Shown: one piece after another, positions 31,501-39,893 of the stretch
Numbering within the stretch: the stretch's first letter is position 1
How the letters are laid out: every line of letters starts with the position of its first letter
Source: a virus
Direction: 5' to 3' (one strand)
Virus record (IMG/VR): IMGVR_UViG_3300047170_000201
Span: 1 to 41,446 of that record
DNA: 41,446 nt
Position numbers and translations under genes: made by a program
Notes under the pieces: model-generated
What the model was told of the DNA's origin: nothing
Databases searched by the model: none
The model's input: the letters and a program-made list of their open reading frames with translations, nothing else

Positions 31501-31959
31501 GACAAGCCGCTGAGCGCGCAGCCGGAGTTCGTGAAAACGGCGCTCAAGAATGCTGGGATCGATGCCGAGGAAAAGCAGGACCTCGGTGAATTCATGGGCG
31601 AAAGGGTCGAGGGGTCCCCGCGCACCGGCCGGGACCTGTACCGCGACCTGGGCAGCGAAGCGCGGGGCGCCGGCGCCTCGCGCGGCGAAGCGAGCCGGGC
31701 GGCCGCCGCGCGCCTGCGCGAAGCGGGCATAGCCGGCGTCCGCTACCTCGACGGGTCCTCGCGGTTCGCCGGCGACGGCACACACAACTATGTCGTTTTC
31801 GACGACGCCCGCGTGGTGCCGCTGGCCAAGTACCAGCGCGCCCAGGTGGCCCAACCGCCCGAGGTCCGCGCCGGCGAGGCGGTCACCAAAGACAAACTCA
31901 ACACCCTGGTCGAGGCGATCCGCGCCGCGGCCATTTGCGTCACGGAGGAACTGGGATGA
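28558..31959 (+). CDS. polyvalent virion protein: zincin peptidase and ADP-ribosyltransferase
   Basis: A 1133-residue protein. Residues 1-330 hold a virion-type N-terminal region with a hydrophobic patch (LGALGLKTAAEAAPAVSTL). Residues 320-640 are low-complexity Pro/Asp/Ala. At about 660-770 is a zincin-type peptidase: H704-E705-A-I-H708 (HExxH), with E753/E754 in LEEAIAERF as the likely third ligand. At 833-1087 is an ART-PolyVal-type fold: FHGSPFDFDRF (H836), QAYGHGLYFA (Y864), a long insert and NYVVFDD near the end. This domain set is known from polyvalent proteins delivered with phage DNA. It would enter the cell on injection and may disarm host targets, but its activity is unproven. Confidence 0.78.
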   Translation: MPVGGTYLPGPDLDEIDTNANALPVPQGERTSEAFGHFDFTTRALQLGRELVGDVTQPQVLDPDTGFTHTPQLDSDTLNARYGVPGYLRFNKPDSEADAAFQQSQAQERRFRDSVFARTNPQPLTDFGAGLAGSLLDPAGLATMWATGGAGEAALGALGLKTAAEAAPAVSTLGRLANAGGDVARTLATGAIDNVPYVAANALLSHYAGDDYDLADGLRDIAAGAVLHTAAHLTFRGAGALWDRFGAGLDADAAPIGGVPERPPPFSPDPAPGMPPAVAAMGDAARRGAWVKALDDMAEDRPVDVAQYVEREVGAQPAAPETEVPEQEQGAPNVDLGSADRSTVDGTAAPEPGAGVEHDPFASPATDPDRVHFDQNHADLYRLGEVIADRSAPREAIEAEATRLADTMGRYMDWTDIPMSKAARRVLDRTGAPPAIEMRRAAADYHREVDIENAAGMSLYDSDRLHEAVTSERGRAAQATPAGDPLGELDAAYAKAAAGGAIPEPTVRPPGEGPGAPGGDAHPAVVDALQLDRPRKTEGAAGARADPQEPRAAFRARADAVIAADPELKALLEDTQRLAGRPDVLDEPGEESPGPQPGAKLQTSFMTDAKPVGREGLGAHLIDDLYGQPAGKPLDEKTAALFREVSDLVKRIAPGATARPFEFLRGEGQAERGQGVMGASYRKGARQILAWSLESPDAVGTARHEAIHALREMGAFSDEEWRTLERAAVDQDWLGRYNIEQLYPDDGWETHLEEAIAERFREWRREPVPEGLPSNIHEVFQRLLDLLQRLGAAARSALGPNAADILDAVDRGEVGARDTARPAKGKARPKLQEAFHGSPFDFDRFDSGRIGDGEGRQAYGHGLYFAGKREVAEHYREVLGGKGYAPEDYAEYFRPGRIIEGRRGRDRVVAFHPSDIDGGAHWSVTVRSVGRNGEEIAGERDRNHSTRPEDSAMERVLGRPPKLFGKLYHVDIPNDFEYLDWDKPLSAQPEFVKTALKNAGIDAEEKQDLGEFMGERVEGSPRTGRDLYRDLGSEARGAGASRGEASRAAAARLREAGIAGVRYLDGSSRFAGDGTHNYVVFDDARVVPLAKYQRAQVAQPPEVRAGEAVTKDKLNTLVEAIRAAAICVTEELG

Positions 31960-32141
31960 CAATCGAACACCTGATCGACGAACAGGCGCTGGCGCAGCGA
32001 GCGCGAATGGAGGCGGCCAAAACTCACGCCGCCGCCGGCGTGGTACTGGACGAGTGCTTCGCTCGCGAGCGCGACGCAACGTCGGCGTTGCGCGTCGAAT
32101 TGGAGCGCCTTTGCGCAGAGGCGGCCGCGCGCCTCAAATGA
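31956..32141 (+). CDS. small coiled-coil protein
   Basis: A 61-residue protein beginning MTIEHLIDEQALAQRARMEA. ATG 31956 overlaps the previous stop, with GGAGGAAC upstream. Heptad-like hydrophobic spacing and high Ala/Glu/Arg content (EAAKTHAAAGVVLDECFARE, then SALRVELERLCAEAAARLK) predict a coiled coil. It is the first of three small genes inserted between two large virion genes. No family recognised. Confidence 0.62.
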   Translation: MTIEHLIDEQALAQRARMEAAKTHAAAGVVLDECFARERDATSALRVELERLCAEAAARLK

Positions 32142-32455
32142 GCGATACCGTCGAAAGGACCATCGGCCCTTTTGTTCGCCCTGGCGATGGCCGGCTGCTG
32201 ACGATGCTGGAAATGCTCGAATGGCGCGAGCGGAGCTTTCTGTGCGGCTATCGGCTGACGGACGGGTTTTGCGATGGTCGCAACCATCCGCAATGCAAGC
32301 GGTGCGCCAACACGGCGACCCGCCACGTCAAGGGCATGCTGGAGCGGCTACGCGAACCCACGGCCGCCATGATCCGCGCGGGCCAAGAGGCGCGGCGCTC
32401 GGGGGGCGACGAGGTCGGCATATTCGAGGCCATGATCGACGAGGCGCTGCTATGA
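32138..32455 (+). CDS. cysteine-cluster hypothetical protein
   Basis: A 105-residue protein starting at ATG 32138, coupled as ATGA to the gene before it. LCGYRLTDGFCDGRNHPQCKRC (residues 35-57) holds four cysteines and a histidine that could form a zinc site. The tail LREPTAAMIRAGQEARRSGG, then FEAMIDEALL, resembles a short helical motif found in small phage proteins of unknown function. No virion role is evident. Confidence 0.66.
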   Translation: MSDTVERTIGPFVRPGDGRLLTMLEMLEWRERSFLCGYRLTDGFCDGRNHPQCKRCANTATRHVKGMLERLREPTAAMIRAGQEARRSGGDEVGIFEAMIDEALL

Positions 32456-32745
32456 CCCTCGGCGAGGCCCTGGATGACATCATCGGGGCGACTTCGAATG
32501 CAGCCTTAGCGGCCGCCGGTCAAAGCGTGGAGTGGCGATTGGCGTTGGCCTTCGCCATCGTGCCGGAAAGCGGGGTCGAAACCGTGCCTGGCGTCGCGCT
32601 TCGGGATTGGTGGGACGGCCGTTTTGGCGTCCCCGTGGACCGCAATTACACCAGGGCAGCGTGCGAGTTGGCCATGCGCACCGAGTTCGAACGCGAGATC
32701 AGCCCGGAGTTCTTGTTGGCCGTAAAGAAGGCGCTGGGCGCATGA
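32452..32745 (+). CDS. hypothetical protein
   Basis: A 97-residue protein, MTLGEALDDIIGATSNAALA, starting at ATG 32452 inside the previous stop. It looks like one globular domain: two N-terminal helices, a possible turn at PGVALRDWWDGRFGVPVD, and a long C-terminal helix (AACELAMRTEFEREISPEFL). No recognised motif. It lies in the small-gene cluster between the polyvalent protein and the gp16-like protein. Confidence 0.6.
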   Translation: MTLGEALDDIIGATSNAALAAAGQSVEWRLALAFAIVPESGVETVPGVALRDWWDGRFGVPVDRNYTRAACELAMRTEFEREISPEFLLAVKKALGA

Positions 32746-35474
32746 GCCGCCCCTGTCACATGAGCGTCCGGATGGCTACGGGCGACGTCTTCAGCGACGC
32801 CGAGATTGACGATTTCCTCGACCGCCTGGCGGCCAAGGCCAGGCGCGCCGGCGCGGCCGACCCTTCCCTGAGCGAGCGGGCGAAGGTGGCCAGGGCGGCG
32901 GCCGACCTGACCAAAGAGGAACTGATGGCGCAGTTGCTGCAGAAGCGGCTGGCGATCGCGCACGAGATCAGCGCCCGGGCGCGCGCCGGCCGCCTGGACG
33001 CCATGGCGGGAGACGAGGCGCAGCGTTTGCACGCCTACGACCTCGGCAGCGAGCGCCAGGGGCCGTTCAGCGGGTCGAGCGTCGACGCCGAAGGGCGCGC
33101 AAGGCAGATGGGCCTGTGGGGCAAGGTCGACCTCGGCCTATCGACCATGCCCGGGCTCAAGGATCGGCTGTCGAACTTCTGGGGGTTTCCGGAGAAAGGC
33201 TTCGATTACAAGGTCGCCGATGAGCTGGCGCGCATCAATGGCGACGGATCCGTCGAGCCGACCGGCGATGAGGGCGCGCTCCACGCCGCCCGGGTCATGG
33301 CCGAGCAGCTGGAGGAAAGCCGCCTGATGCAGAACGCGCAAGGCGCCTGGATCAACCGGCTGCAGGGCTACGTGGCGCGCCAGACGCACGATCGCCTGAA
33401 GGTGGCCGGCGGCTTCTGGCGGGAGTTGGCGGAGGCCGGCCGCAACCTCCAGGAAGGCAAGCGGCTGGACTGGGCCACGGTGCGACAGGGCGCGGCGCGC
33501 AAGGCGTTCGGCGCCTGGCGCGACTTCATCATGCCGCTGCTGCACGAAAAGACCTGGGACGGCCTCGAACTCGCCGACGTGCCGTTGGAAGAGGACCCCA
33601 CCGGCGATCGGCAGTTTCGCCGCGAACAGGATCTCCGCGACGCCGCCGGCCTGCACGCGCGCGGCATCCTGCGCGATCCCCAAGACCTGCGCGAGCGCAT
33701 GCTCTACCGCGTCTGGAGCGACATCGTGACCGGCCGCCACAGCGTGCTGACCGGCATGGATGACGAAGCGGACTATAAGGGCGGCCAGAACAAGGCCGGG
33801 GCGGTCAGCCGCGCCCGCGTTCTTCACTTTCAGAAGCCCGCCAACTGGGTTGACTACAATAACAAATTCGGAACGGGCAGCTTGTTCGCGGCCGTGATGG
33901 AGCAGCTCAGCCGCGGAGCGCGCAACGCGTCGCTCATGGAGCGTTGGGGGCCGGCGCCGGACGACGCGCGGGCCGTCGAGGTCAACCGACTGGCCGACGA
34001 AGCCCGCCAGCGCGGCGACCCGGACGTCGCCAACCGGCTCCGGAGCGCCCGGCAACAGGCCGATTTCGAGGCGCTGAACCGGCGGTTGAACACTCCCGAA
34101 AACCTGCGCCTGGCGATGGTGCTGCGGGGCGTGCGGTCGTGGGAAGCGATCACGAAGCTGGGCAGCATCGTCCTTTCAAAGGCCACCGACCTGCCGATGA
34201 CCGGCCACACTTTCGCGCGCGCTGGCGCCGGCTTCCTCAAGGGGTACGAGGGGGCCATTCGCGGCATCACGCACATGGACACCGCCGAGGGCAAGCGGGC
34301 GGCCGAGCTTCTCGACGTCGGCGCCAGATCCTTTGCGGGTCACATTGGCGCGCAGTTCAACGCGACGGATGGCGCTCTTGGATGGGGCGCCTGGGCGCAA
34401 CGGCTGATGTACCGCATCAATCTGTTCGAATACTTCAACGAAGGTGTCCGGACCGGCAGCGCGACAATGCTGTCGAGGTTTCTTGGCCAGGAAGCCGAGC
34501 ACGATTGGGACGGCCTTCAGAAAGGCACGCGCGAAACCTTTGAGCGCTTCGGCGTCGACCCGGCGGCCTGGGCCATTGCTCGCCATGGGGTTACCGAGGC
34601 AGGCGACGGCATGCGCTATTTCACCCTGGATCACATCCAGGACACACCGGATGAACAGGCCCACGCCTGGGCCAGGACGCCCGAAGACCAGCAGAACGCC
34701 GATACCGCCCAGCGCGCGCGAAACGAGCTCGAGCTCCGCTTTCGCACGCTCATTCACGACGTGATCGATAATACCACCAGCGAGCCGCGCATGCGCGAGA
34801 GCACGGCCCTGGCCGGCGGCCTGCGATCGGGCACGATCTGGGGCGAGGCGGCGCGGAGCTTCGGCCAGTTCCGGGGCTTCCTGCAGACCATCCTGGGGCG
34901 CCACCTGGCGCCGGCGATCACTGGCTACGCGGGCTACAAGCCGGCGGCGCTGCTGGCGCACTTCATCGTCGCGACCGCGTTGGCCGGTTGGCTGAGCATG
35001 AACGCCAAGCTCATCGTCAAGGGCGAGACGCCGCGGCCGCTCGCCGGCGAGGACCTGGGCGAGACGGCGAAAATCTGGGGGGCGGCCCTCGCGCAAGGCG
35101 GCGGCCTCGGCATCTATGGGGATTATCTGTTCGGCGAGGCGAACCGCAACGGCCTCGAATTCACCCTGTCGAGCGCCGCCGGCCCGGCCATAGGCGACGC
35201 CGAGCAGGTCCTGCAGGTGATACGCCAGGCCACGCACGGCGGCGCTATAAGCGAGACCACGGGCCGCAGCCAGATCCCGGGTGAAGTGGTGCGCCTGGGC
35301 GCGCACAACATCCCGCTGATCAATCTTTGGTATACGCGCCTGGCGCTGGATTACCTGGTGCTCTGGCGCCTGCAGGAGGCGGTCAGTCCGGGCTATCTGC
35401 AGAGGACCGAAAGCCGCGTGATAAACCAGGAGCACGGCGGCTTCATCGTGCCCCCTACCAGCGCCGCGCCCTAG
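32742..35474 (+). CDS. large internal virion (gp16-like) protein
   Basis: A 910-residue protein starting at ATG 32742, coupled as ATGA. There is no transglycosylase motif. It has long helical regions (SLSERAKVARAAADLTKEEL, AFGAWRDFIMPLLHEKTWDG), an aromatic middle part, a conserved-looking MRESTALAGGLRSGTIWGEA then FGQFRGFLQTILGRH, and two hydrophobic stretches near the C-terminus (LLAHFIVATALAGWLSM and IWGAALAQGGGLGIYG). These resemble the C-terminal half of gp16-type ejected proteins, which reach the inner membrane and pull DNA in. The call is from size, position and this region. Confidence 0.75.
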   Translation: MSRPCHMSVRMATGDVFSDAEIDDFLDRLAAKARRAGAADPSLSERAKVARAAADLTKEELMAQLLQKRLAIAHEISARARAGRLDAMAGDEAQRLHAYDLGSERQGPFSGSSVDAEGRARQMGLWGKVDLGLSTMPGLKDRLSNFWGFPEKGFDYKVADELARINGDGSVEPTGDEGALHAARVMAEQLEESRLMQNAQGAWINRLQGYVARQTHDRLKVAGGFWRELAEAGRNLQEGKRLDWATVRQGAARKAFGAWRDFIMPLLHEKTWDGLELADVPLEEDPTGDRQFRREQDLRDAAGLHARGILRDPQDLRERMLYRVWSDIVTGRHSVLTGMDDEADYKGGQNKAGAVSRARVLHFQKPANWVDYNNKFGTGSLFAAVMEQLSRGARNASLMERWGPAPDDARAVEVNRLADEARQRGDPDVANRLRSARQQADFEALNRRLNTPENLRLAMVLRGVRSWEAITKLGSIVLSKATDLPMTGHTFARAGAGFLKGYEGAIRGITHMDTAEGKRAAELLDVGARSFAGHIGAQFNATDGALGWGAWAQRLMYRINLFEYFNEGVRTGSATMLSRFLGQEAEHDWDGLQKGTRETFERFGVDPAAWAIARHGVTEAGDGMRYFTLDHIQDTPDEQAHAWARTPEDQQNADTAQRARNELELRFRTLIHDVIDNTTSEPRMRESTALAGGLRSGTIWGEAARSFGQFRGFLQTILGRHLAPAITGYAGYKPAALLAHFIVATALAGWLSMNAKLIVKGETPRPLAGEDLGETAKIWGAALAQGGGLGIYGDYLFGEANRNGLEFTLSSAAGPAIGDAEQVLQVIRQATHGGAISETTGRSQIPGEVVRLGAHNIPLINLWYTRLALDYLVLWRLQEAVSPGYLQRTESRVINQEHGGFIVPPTSAAP

Positions 35475-35515
35475 GTCATCCGACGCCCCGGCCGGCGCGC
35501 CATGCTGCGAGCATG
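35474..35515 (+). promoter_or_regulatory. TCATCCGACGC element with hairpin
   Basis: GGTCATCCGACGC follows the gp16-like stop. After GCGCGCC there is a 6-bp stem hairpin, CATGCTGCGAGCATG (35501-35515). The 178-bp gap before the fibre gene (35475-35652) holds this and little else: a 47-codon ORF (35514-35656) and the first part of a frame from 35562 are both too weak to call. Confidence 0.45.
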
Positions 35516-35652
35516 AGATCGCGGCGCCCATTCCGAACTCCGACCGCCGGGCGCGGAGTCAATGGCCACCCTGAGGGATCCACAAGCGGGGGCGGAGAAC
35601 GCGGGTATAGAACCGCTGAAGGATGGCAAGCCCGGCGCCGGGGAGCGGTCGC

Positions 35653-37782
35653 TTGACCGTCGCCCCGGCCTATACCGAGACGATCTACGCCCTGACCGGT
35701 TCGACGCTGGGGCCGTTCCAGACGGTCTTTACCTACGAAGACGACAGCGACGTGCTGGTGTGGGTCGACCTGGGCGCGGGACCGGTGCTGCAGGCCAGCG
35801 GCCTGGGCTATACGCTCACCGACAACGGCGGCGACAGCCTCGACAACGGCGGCCAGGTGATGCTGCTGGCGGCCGTCCTCGACGGCGCGCTGGTATGGCC
35901 CGCCAATTCGCAGATCACCCTCGATCGCGCCACGGCGCAGAGCCAGCCGTCGGCCCTGGGCGAAGCCATCGGCTTCAGCCCGCAGGCCTATGAAGACGCG
36001 CTCGACCACGTGGACCGCCAGGTCCAGGACGCCGGCGCGCTGCAGGCCCGCAATCTGCGCGGCCAACCGGGCGACGTGTTCACCGCCCTGCCCACGGCCG
36101 CGTTGCGCGCCGGGATGCTTCTGGGCTTCGATCCCGTCAATGGCGCGCCGGTGGTGGAGCTGCCCAGCTTCGCCACCAGCAGCACGCCGCTGCAGTTCTC
36201 GACCCTGGCCACGGCCACGGCCGCCGCCATCCCGGCCGCGAGCCCGTTCGTTCAGACCCAAGGCTATGCCGCCGCCGGCGATGGCGGCGGCGCGCTCTAC
36301 GCCCCCGCGGCCGCCGGCGCGGGCCTGGGCAAGTTCCAGAGCGCCGACGGCCAGTGGTGGGGCCTGGCGCAGCAATCGATCCGCCCGGAAATGATCGCCG
36401 CCACCGGCACGGGCCAGCTGGCCAGCGCCATAAGCTACCTCGCGGCCGGGCGCGGCGGCCGCCTCGAGCTGTTCGCCAAGGAATACGACATCGCGCCGTT
36501 CACGCTCGACGTCGGCGTCAATCTGCGCGGCCAGGGCCCGGCGCACCAGGCCTTCTATGCGACCGATCCCAAGGGCACGGTGCTGGCCATCGCCGGCGTC
36601 GCGGCCGGCTGGCTGCTCACCTTCCAAGGCGAGGCCACGGGCGGGGGAAACTATGGCCTGAGCGATCTCTCCGTCTACCAGACCGGCACGGCCGCCATCG
36701 CCGGCCTGGTCGACATCGCGGGCCTGCAAAACGCGTTTCTGCAGAACGTCGAGATCAGCGGCCAGTTCGTCAATCAGGGCGTCGGCCTGTACTTGAGCCG
36801 GGGCGACCTGAGCCTGCCGACCAGCTTCGGCGACTTCGTTCACCTGAAAATAGACGGGTGCAATACAGGCCTGCAGATAGACCAGGACTGCACCGGCAAC
36901 GCCTGGCACGGTGGCAGCATCCAGGGCGCCCGCTACGCCTTGCACATGACCGGCGGCGCGAACGTGCCGGCCGGCAACAGCTTTCATGGCGTGGCCTTCG
37001 AGGCCACGTTCGTGGCCGGCGCCATGGAGATCGTCTATCTGCCGCCCGGGACCAACGTGGTCGGTTTCACGCCCAACACCACCGGCGTCTATGTGGTCAA
37101 GTTCGTGAAGATCGAACAGGGCCAGAGTACGCTCTTCGCCGGCTGCTACTTCGAGCTGGGCAATTTGCCGGGCAGCTACAACGACGGCGTCAACGGCACC
37201 CATACCATTCTTGGGGTGATCTCGGTCGAGGCCGGCGCGGTGGACACGTTCTTCTATGGCTGCCGCATGGCCTGCTACATGCTGGACGCCGGCAACGACA
37301 CACAGGTCAAGAGCGTCCAGACCAATCTGCCGGACTACAGCACCAAGAGCCCGCCGCGCAGCATACGCACCACCACGGTGGCCACCGCGATCCCGGCGGT
37401 GGTGGCCGGCGTCTACACGCCCATTCCCTTCGCCACCGCGCTCGAGGAGGACAGCGGCTATTTCACCTGGAACGGCGGGGCGACCGCGTGCACCGTGAAC
37501 GCGCCGGGCGAATACCGGGTCGACATGACCCTGGTCTATGGGGCCATGGCCGGCGCCAGCACCTTCAACCTCGCCGCCGCGCTCATAGGCGGCGTCCAGC
37601 GGCGCGGCCGCAGCGTCATGGCCCTGGCGGCCACGGCCGCCGGCCAGGTGTGCGTGGATCTCGTCTGGCAGGGCTATCTCTACGCCGGCCAGACCATCGC
37701 GCCGCAGGCGCAGTGCGCCTACGGCTGCAGCCTCGACGTCGCCGCGCCCGACAATCGGATCGCCATCCTCAAGGTGCAATAG
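35653..37782 (+). CDS. tail fibre/tailspike protein 1
   Basis: A 709-residue protein. TTG 35653 was chosen for GGGGAG upstream and because the paralogue downstream starts identically (MTV then a ten-residue strand before LGPF). An ATG at 35623 lengthens it by ten residues. The N-terminal 170 residues resemble the T7 gp17-type virion anchor (TVFTYEDDSDVLVWVDLGAG, then HVDRQVQDAG). The middle is a likely right-handed beta-helix (GGRLELFAKEYDIAPFTLDV, VNLRGQGPAHQ). The C-terminal knob ends QAQCAYGCSLDVAAPDNRI. It should bind host surface glycan and perhaps cleave it. It overlaps the next gene by one base. Confidence 0.84.
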   Translation: MTVAPAYTETIYALTGSTLGPFQTVFTYEDDSDVLVWVDLGAGPVLQASGLGYTLTDNGGDSLDNGGQVMLLAAVLDGALVWPANSQITLDRATAQSQPSALGEAIGFSPQAYEDALDHVDRQVQDAGALQARNLRGQPGDVFTALPTAALRAGMLLGFDPVNGAPVVELPSFATSSTPLQFSTLATATAAAIPAASPFVQTQGYAAAGDGGGALYAPAAAGAGLGKFQSADGQWWGLAQQSIRPEMIAATGTGQLASAISYLAAGRGGRLELFAKEYDIAPFTLDVGVNLRGQGPAHQAFYATDPKGTVLAIAGVAAGWLLTFQGEATGGGNYGLSDLSVYQTGTAAIAGLVDIAGLQNAFLQNVEISGQFVNQGVGLYLSRGDLSLPTSFGDFVHLKIDGCNTGLQIDQDCTGNAWHGGSIQGARYALHMTGGANVPAGNSFHGVAFEATFVAGAMEIVYLPPGTNVVGFTPNTTGVYVVKFVKIEQGQSTLFAGCYFELGNLPGSYNDGVNGTHTILGVISVEAGAVDTFFYGCRMACYMLDAGNDTQVKSVQTNLPDYSTKSPPRSIRTTTVATAIPAVVAGVYTPIPFATALEEDSGYFTWNGGATACTVNAPGEYRVDMTLVYGAMAGASTFNLAAALIGGVQRRGRSVMALAATAAGQVCVDLVWQGYLYAGQTIAPQAQCAYGCSLDVAAPDNRIAILKVQ

Positions 37783-39893
37783 TGACCGTCACGCCGACGC
37801 CGACGCTGAGCGTGTACGCCCTGGCCGGTACGAACCTCGGGCCGTTCGCGGTCGGCTTTCCCTATGAGCAGCCGTCCGACGTGGCCGTCTGGGTGGACAT
37901 GGGCGCCGGCGCTGTGCTGCTGGCCGTGGGTGTCGGCTACACGCTGGCCGCCGCCGACCCTCTGCTCGCCGGCGGCTACCTGACCCTGCTGGCGGCGGCG
38001 CTGAAGGGGCATGCGACATGGCCGCCCGGCAGCACCCTGGCCATGCGGCGACAGACCGAGGCCGACCAGCCGTTGGCGGAGAGCGGTTTCTCCGCCTTTG
38101 ACCCGGTGGCCTACGAAGCGGCGCTCGATCATGTGGAGCGCCAGGTGCAGGACATCTTCGGCCTGGTCCCCAACGCGCTGCGCGGTGGCCCGGGCGACGA
38201 ATTCGCGCCGCTGCCGCCGGCCGCCCAGCGCGCCGGCGGCCTGCTGGGCTTCGACCCTGTGACCGGCGCGCCGGTGGTGACGGTGCTGACCTTCGGCGCG
38301 GACGGCGGCGCTCTCTATTTCGCCACCACCGCCTCGGCCGCGCTGGCCTTTATTCCGACCGGGTCGCCGGCGCTCACCACCGCCGGCTTCACGATCGCCG
38401 GCGACGGCGGCGCGGCGCTGTTCGCGCCCGTGGCCGGCCCAGGCGCCGGGGCGTTCCAGAGCGCCGACGGCCAGTGGTGGGCGCCGGGCCTGCAGCTGGC
38501 GCGACCGGAGATGGTCGGCGTGGGGCGCGGCATGATCGCCGCCGGCGCGGGCTGGCTGAACGCCGGGCGCGGCGGCCGTCTCGAACTGTTGGCCAGCGAG
38601 TACGACCAGGCTCCGTTCGTGCTGCCGCACCGGGTCAACCTGCGCGGCCAGGGGCCGGCCGATCAGCCCTTTTACGCGTCCACGCCCAAGGGCACGGTGA
38701 TCTCCAGCATGGTGCTGGTGGGCGACGCCGTCGCCTTCGAAGGCGACCTGGGCAGCAAGGGCGAATTCGGGATCTCCGATCTGTCGATCTACCAGGCCGG
38801 CGTGGGTTCGCCCAAGGCCCTGCTGGAAATCGCCGGCGTCCTGCATCCTCAGGTGAGCAACGTCGAACTGAGCGGCCAGGGTTTCTACGACGGCGTGGGC
38901 CTCTTGCTCGATCGCGACGGTCTGGCCGAGCCCACGATCTATAACGACTTCATCCATCTGCGTATAAGCGGGGTGAGCGTCGGTATCCAGATCGTCGACG
39001 ACTGCAACGCCAGCCACTTCCATGGCGGCTATGTAGAGGCCGGCCTCTACGCCCTGCACATGTATGGCATCGCCGCCTATCCGACCGGGTGCGGCTTCTA
39101 TGGCACGGCCTTCACGGCGACCTTCAACGCCGGCATGGACATCCTCTGGCTGCCGGCTGGAACCAACCTCATCGGCTACGCGCCCAATACGGCGGGGATG
39201 TACGCGGCCAAGCTGGCGCGCATCGAGAAGAGCCAGAGCACTCTGTTCCATGGCTGCAGCTTCACCATGGCCGGGCTGCCGGGCAGCTACGATGACGGCG
39301 TGCATGGATCCCTTCCCATCGTTGGCGTCGTCAGCATCGAGACGGGCGCCGTCGACGTGTGCCTGTACGGCTGCGCCTGGAGCGGCTGCGCGGTCCTGGA
39401 CAACGGCAACGGCACCGAGGTCAACGGCCTGGGCGGCGGCCTGCCGGACTTTCGCAGCAAGAGCATGCCGCGCAGCGTGCGGGCCACCACGACGCCGACG
39501 CCGATCCCGGGCGGCACGGGCGCCTACACGCCGATCGTCTTCGACATCGGCGACGAAGAGGACACCGGCTTTTTCAGTTGGAACGGCGGCAACACCGTGT
39601 GCACGATCAACTATCCTGGCCAATACAGGATAGACATGACGCTGAGCTTCGACGCCATGGCCGGCGCCAGCGCGTTCAATCTCGCCGCCCTATTGGTCGG
39701 CGGCGTCCAGCGCCGCGGCGCCAATGTGATCTCGACCGGCGTGACGGTGCGTGGCGAGGTCTGCTGTGGCGTCACATGGCAAGGCTACCTCGAGGCGGGG
39801 CAGACCATCACGCCGCAGGCGCAATGCAGCTACGGCTGCCTGCTGGCGCCGAGCCTGCCGGACAACCGGCTGATGATCACGAAGGTGCAGTGA
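37782..39893 (+). CDS. tail fibre/tailspike protein 2 (paralogue)
   Basis: A 703-residue protein starting at GTG 37782 that shares a base with the stop of fibre 1. It matches fibre 1 end to end: FPYEQPSDVAVWVDMGAG near the start, VNLRGQGPADQ at the same place, and the same C-terminal block (FNLAALLVGGVQRRG, then WQGYLEAGQTITPQAQCSYG). The middle surface region differs most, as expected if the two bind different receptors. Both probably trimerise. Neither has an obvious catalytic motif by eye. The last 17 bases overlap a minus-strand gene. Confidence 0.84.
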   Translation: MTVTPTPTLSVYALAGTNLGPFAVGFPYEQPSDVAVWVDMGAGAVLLAVGVGYTLAAADPLLAGGYLTLLAAALKGHATWPPGSTLAMRRQTEADQPLAESGFSAFDPVAYEAALDHVERQVQDIFGLVPNALRGGPGDEFAPLPPAAQRAGGLLGFDPVTGAPVVTVLTFGADGGALYFATTASAALAFIPTGSPALTTAGFTIAGDGGAALFAPVAGPGAGAFQSADGQWWAPGLQLARPEMVGVGRGMIAAGAGWLNAGRGGRLELLASEYDQAPFVLPHRVNLRGQGPADQPFYASTPKGTVISSMVLVGDAVAFEGDLGSKGEFGISDLSIYQAGVGSPKALLEIAGVLHPQVSNVELSGQGFYDGVGLLLDRDGLAEPTIYNDFIHLRISGVSVGIQIVDDCNASHFHGGYVEAGLYALHMYGIAAYPTGCGFYGTAFTATFNAGMDILWLPAGTNLIGYAPNTAGMYAAKLARIEKSQSTLFHGCSFTMAGLPGSYDDGVHGSLPIVGVVSIETGAVDVCLYGCAWSGCAVLDNGNGTEVNGLGGGLPDFRSKSMPRSVRATTTPTPIPGGTGAYTPIVFDIGDEEDTGFFSWNGGNTVCTINYPGQYRIDMTLSFDAMAGASAFNLAALLVGGVQRRGANVISTGVTVRGEVCCGVTWQGYLEAGQTITPQAQCSYGCLLAPSLPDNRLMITKVQ

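Noticed and set aside
35514-35656. 47-codon ORF before the first fibre gene, ending inside the fibre TTG
   Set aside because: Arg/Gly-rich, and the ATG lies in a hairpin; probably chance. The fibre gene is better supported.
35562-35993. Frame MATLRDPQAGAENAGIEPLKDG reading into the fibre gene in another frame
   Set aside because: The first 30 residues look protein-like but the rest is a shadow of the fibre; a programmed frameshift has no slippery-site support.
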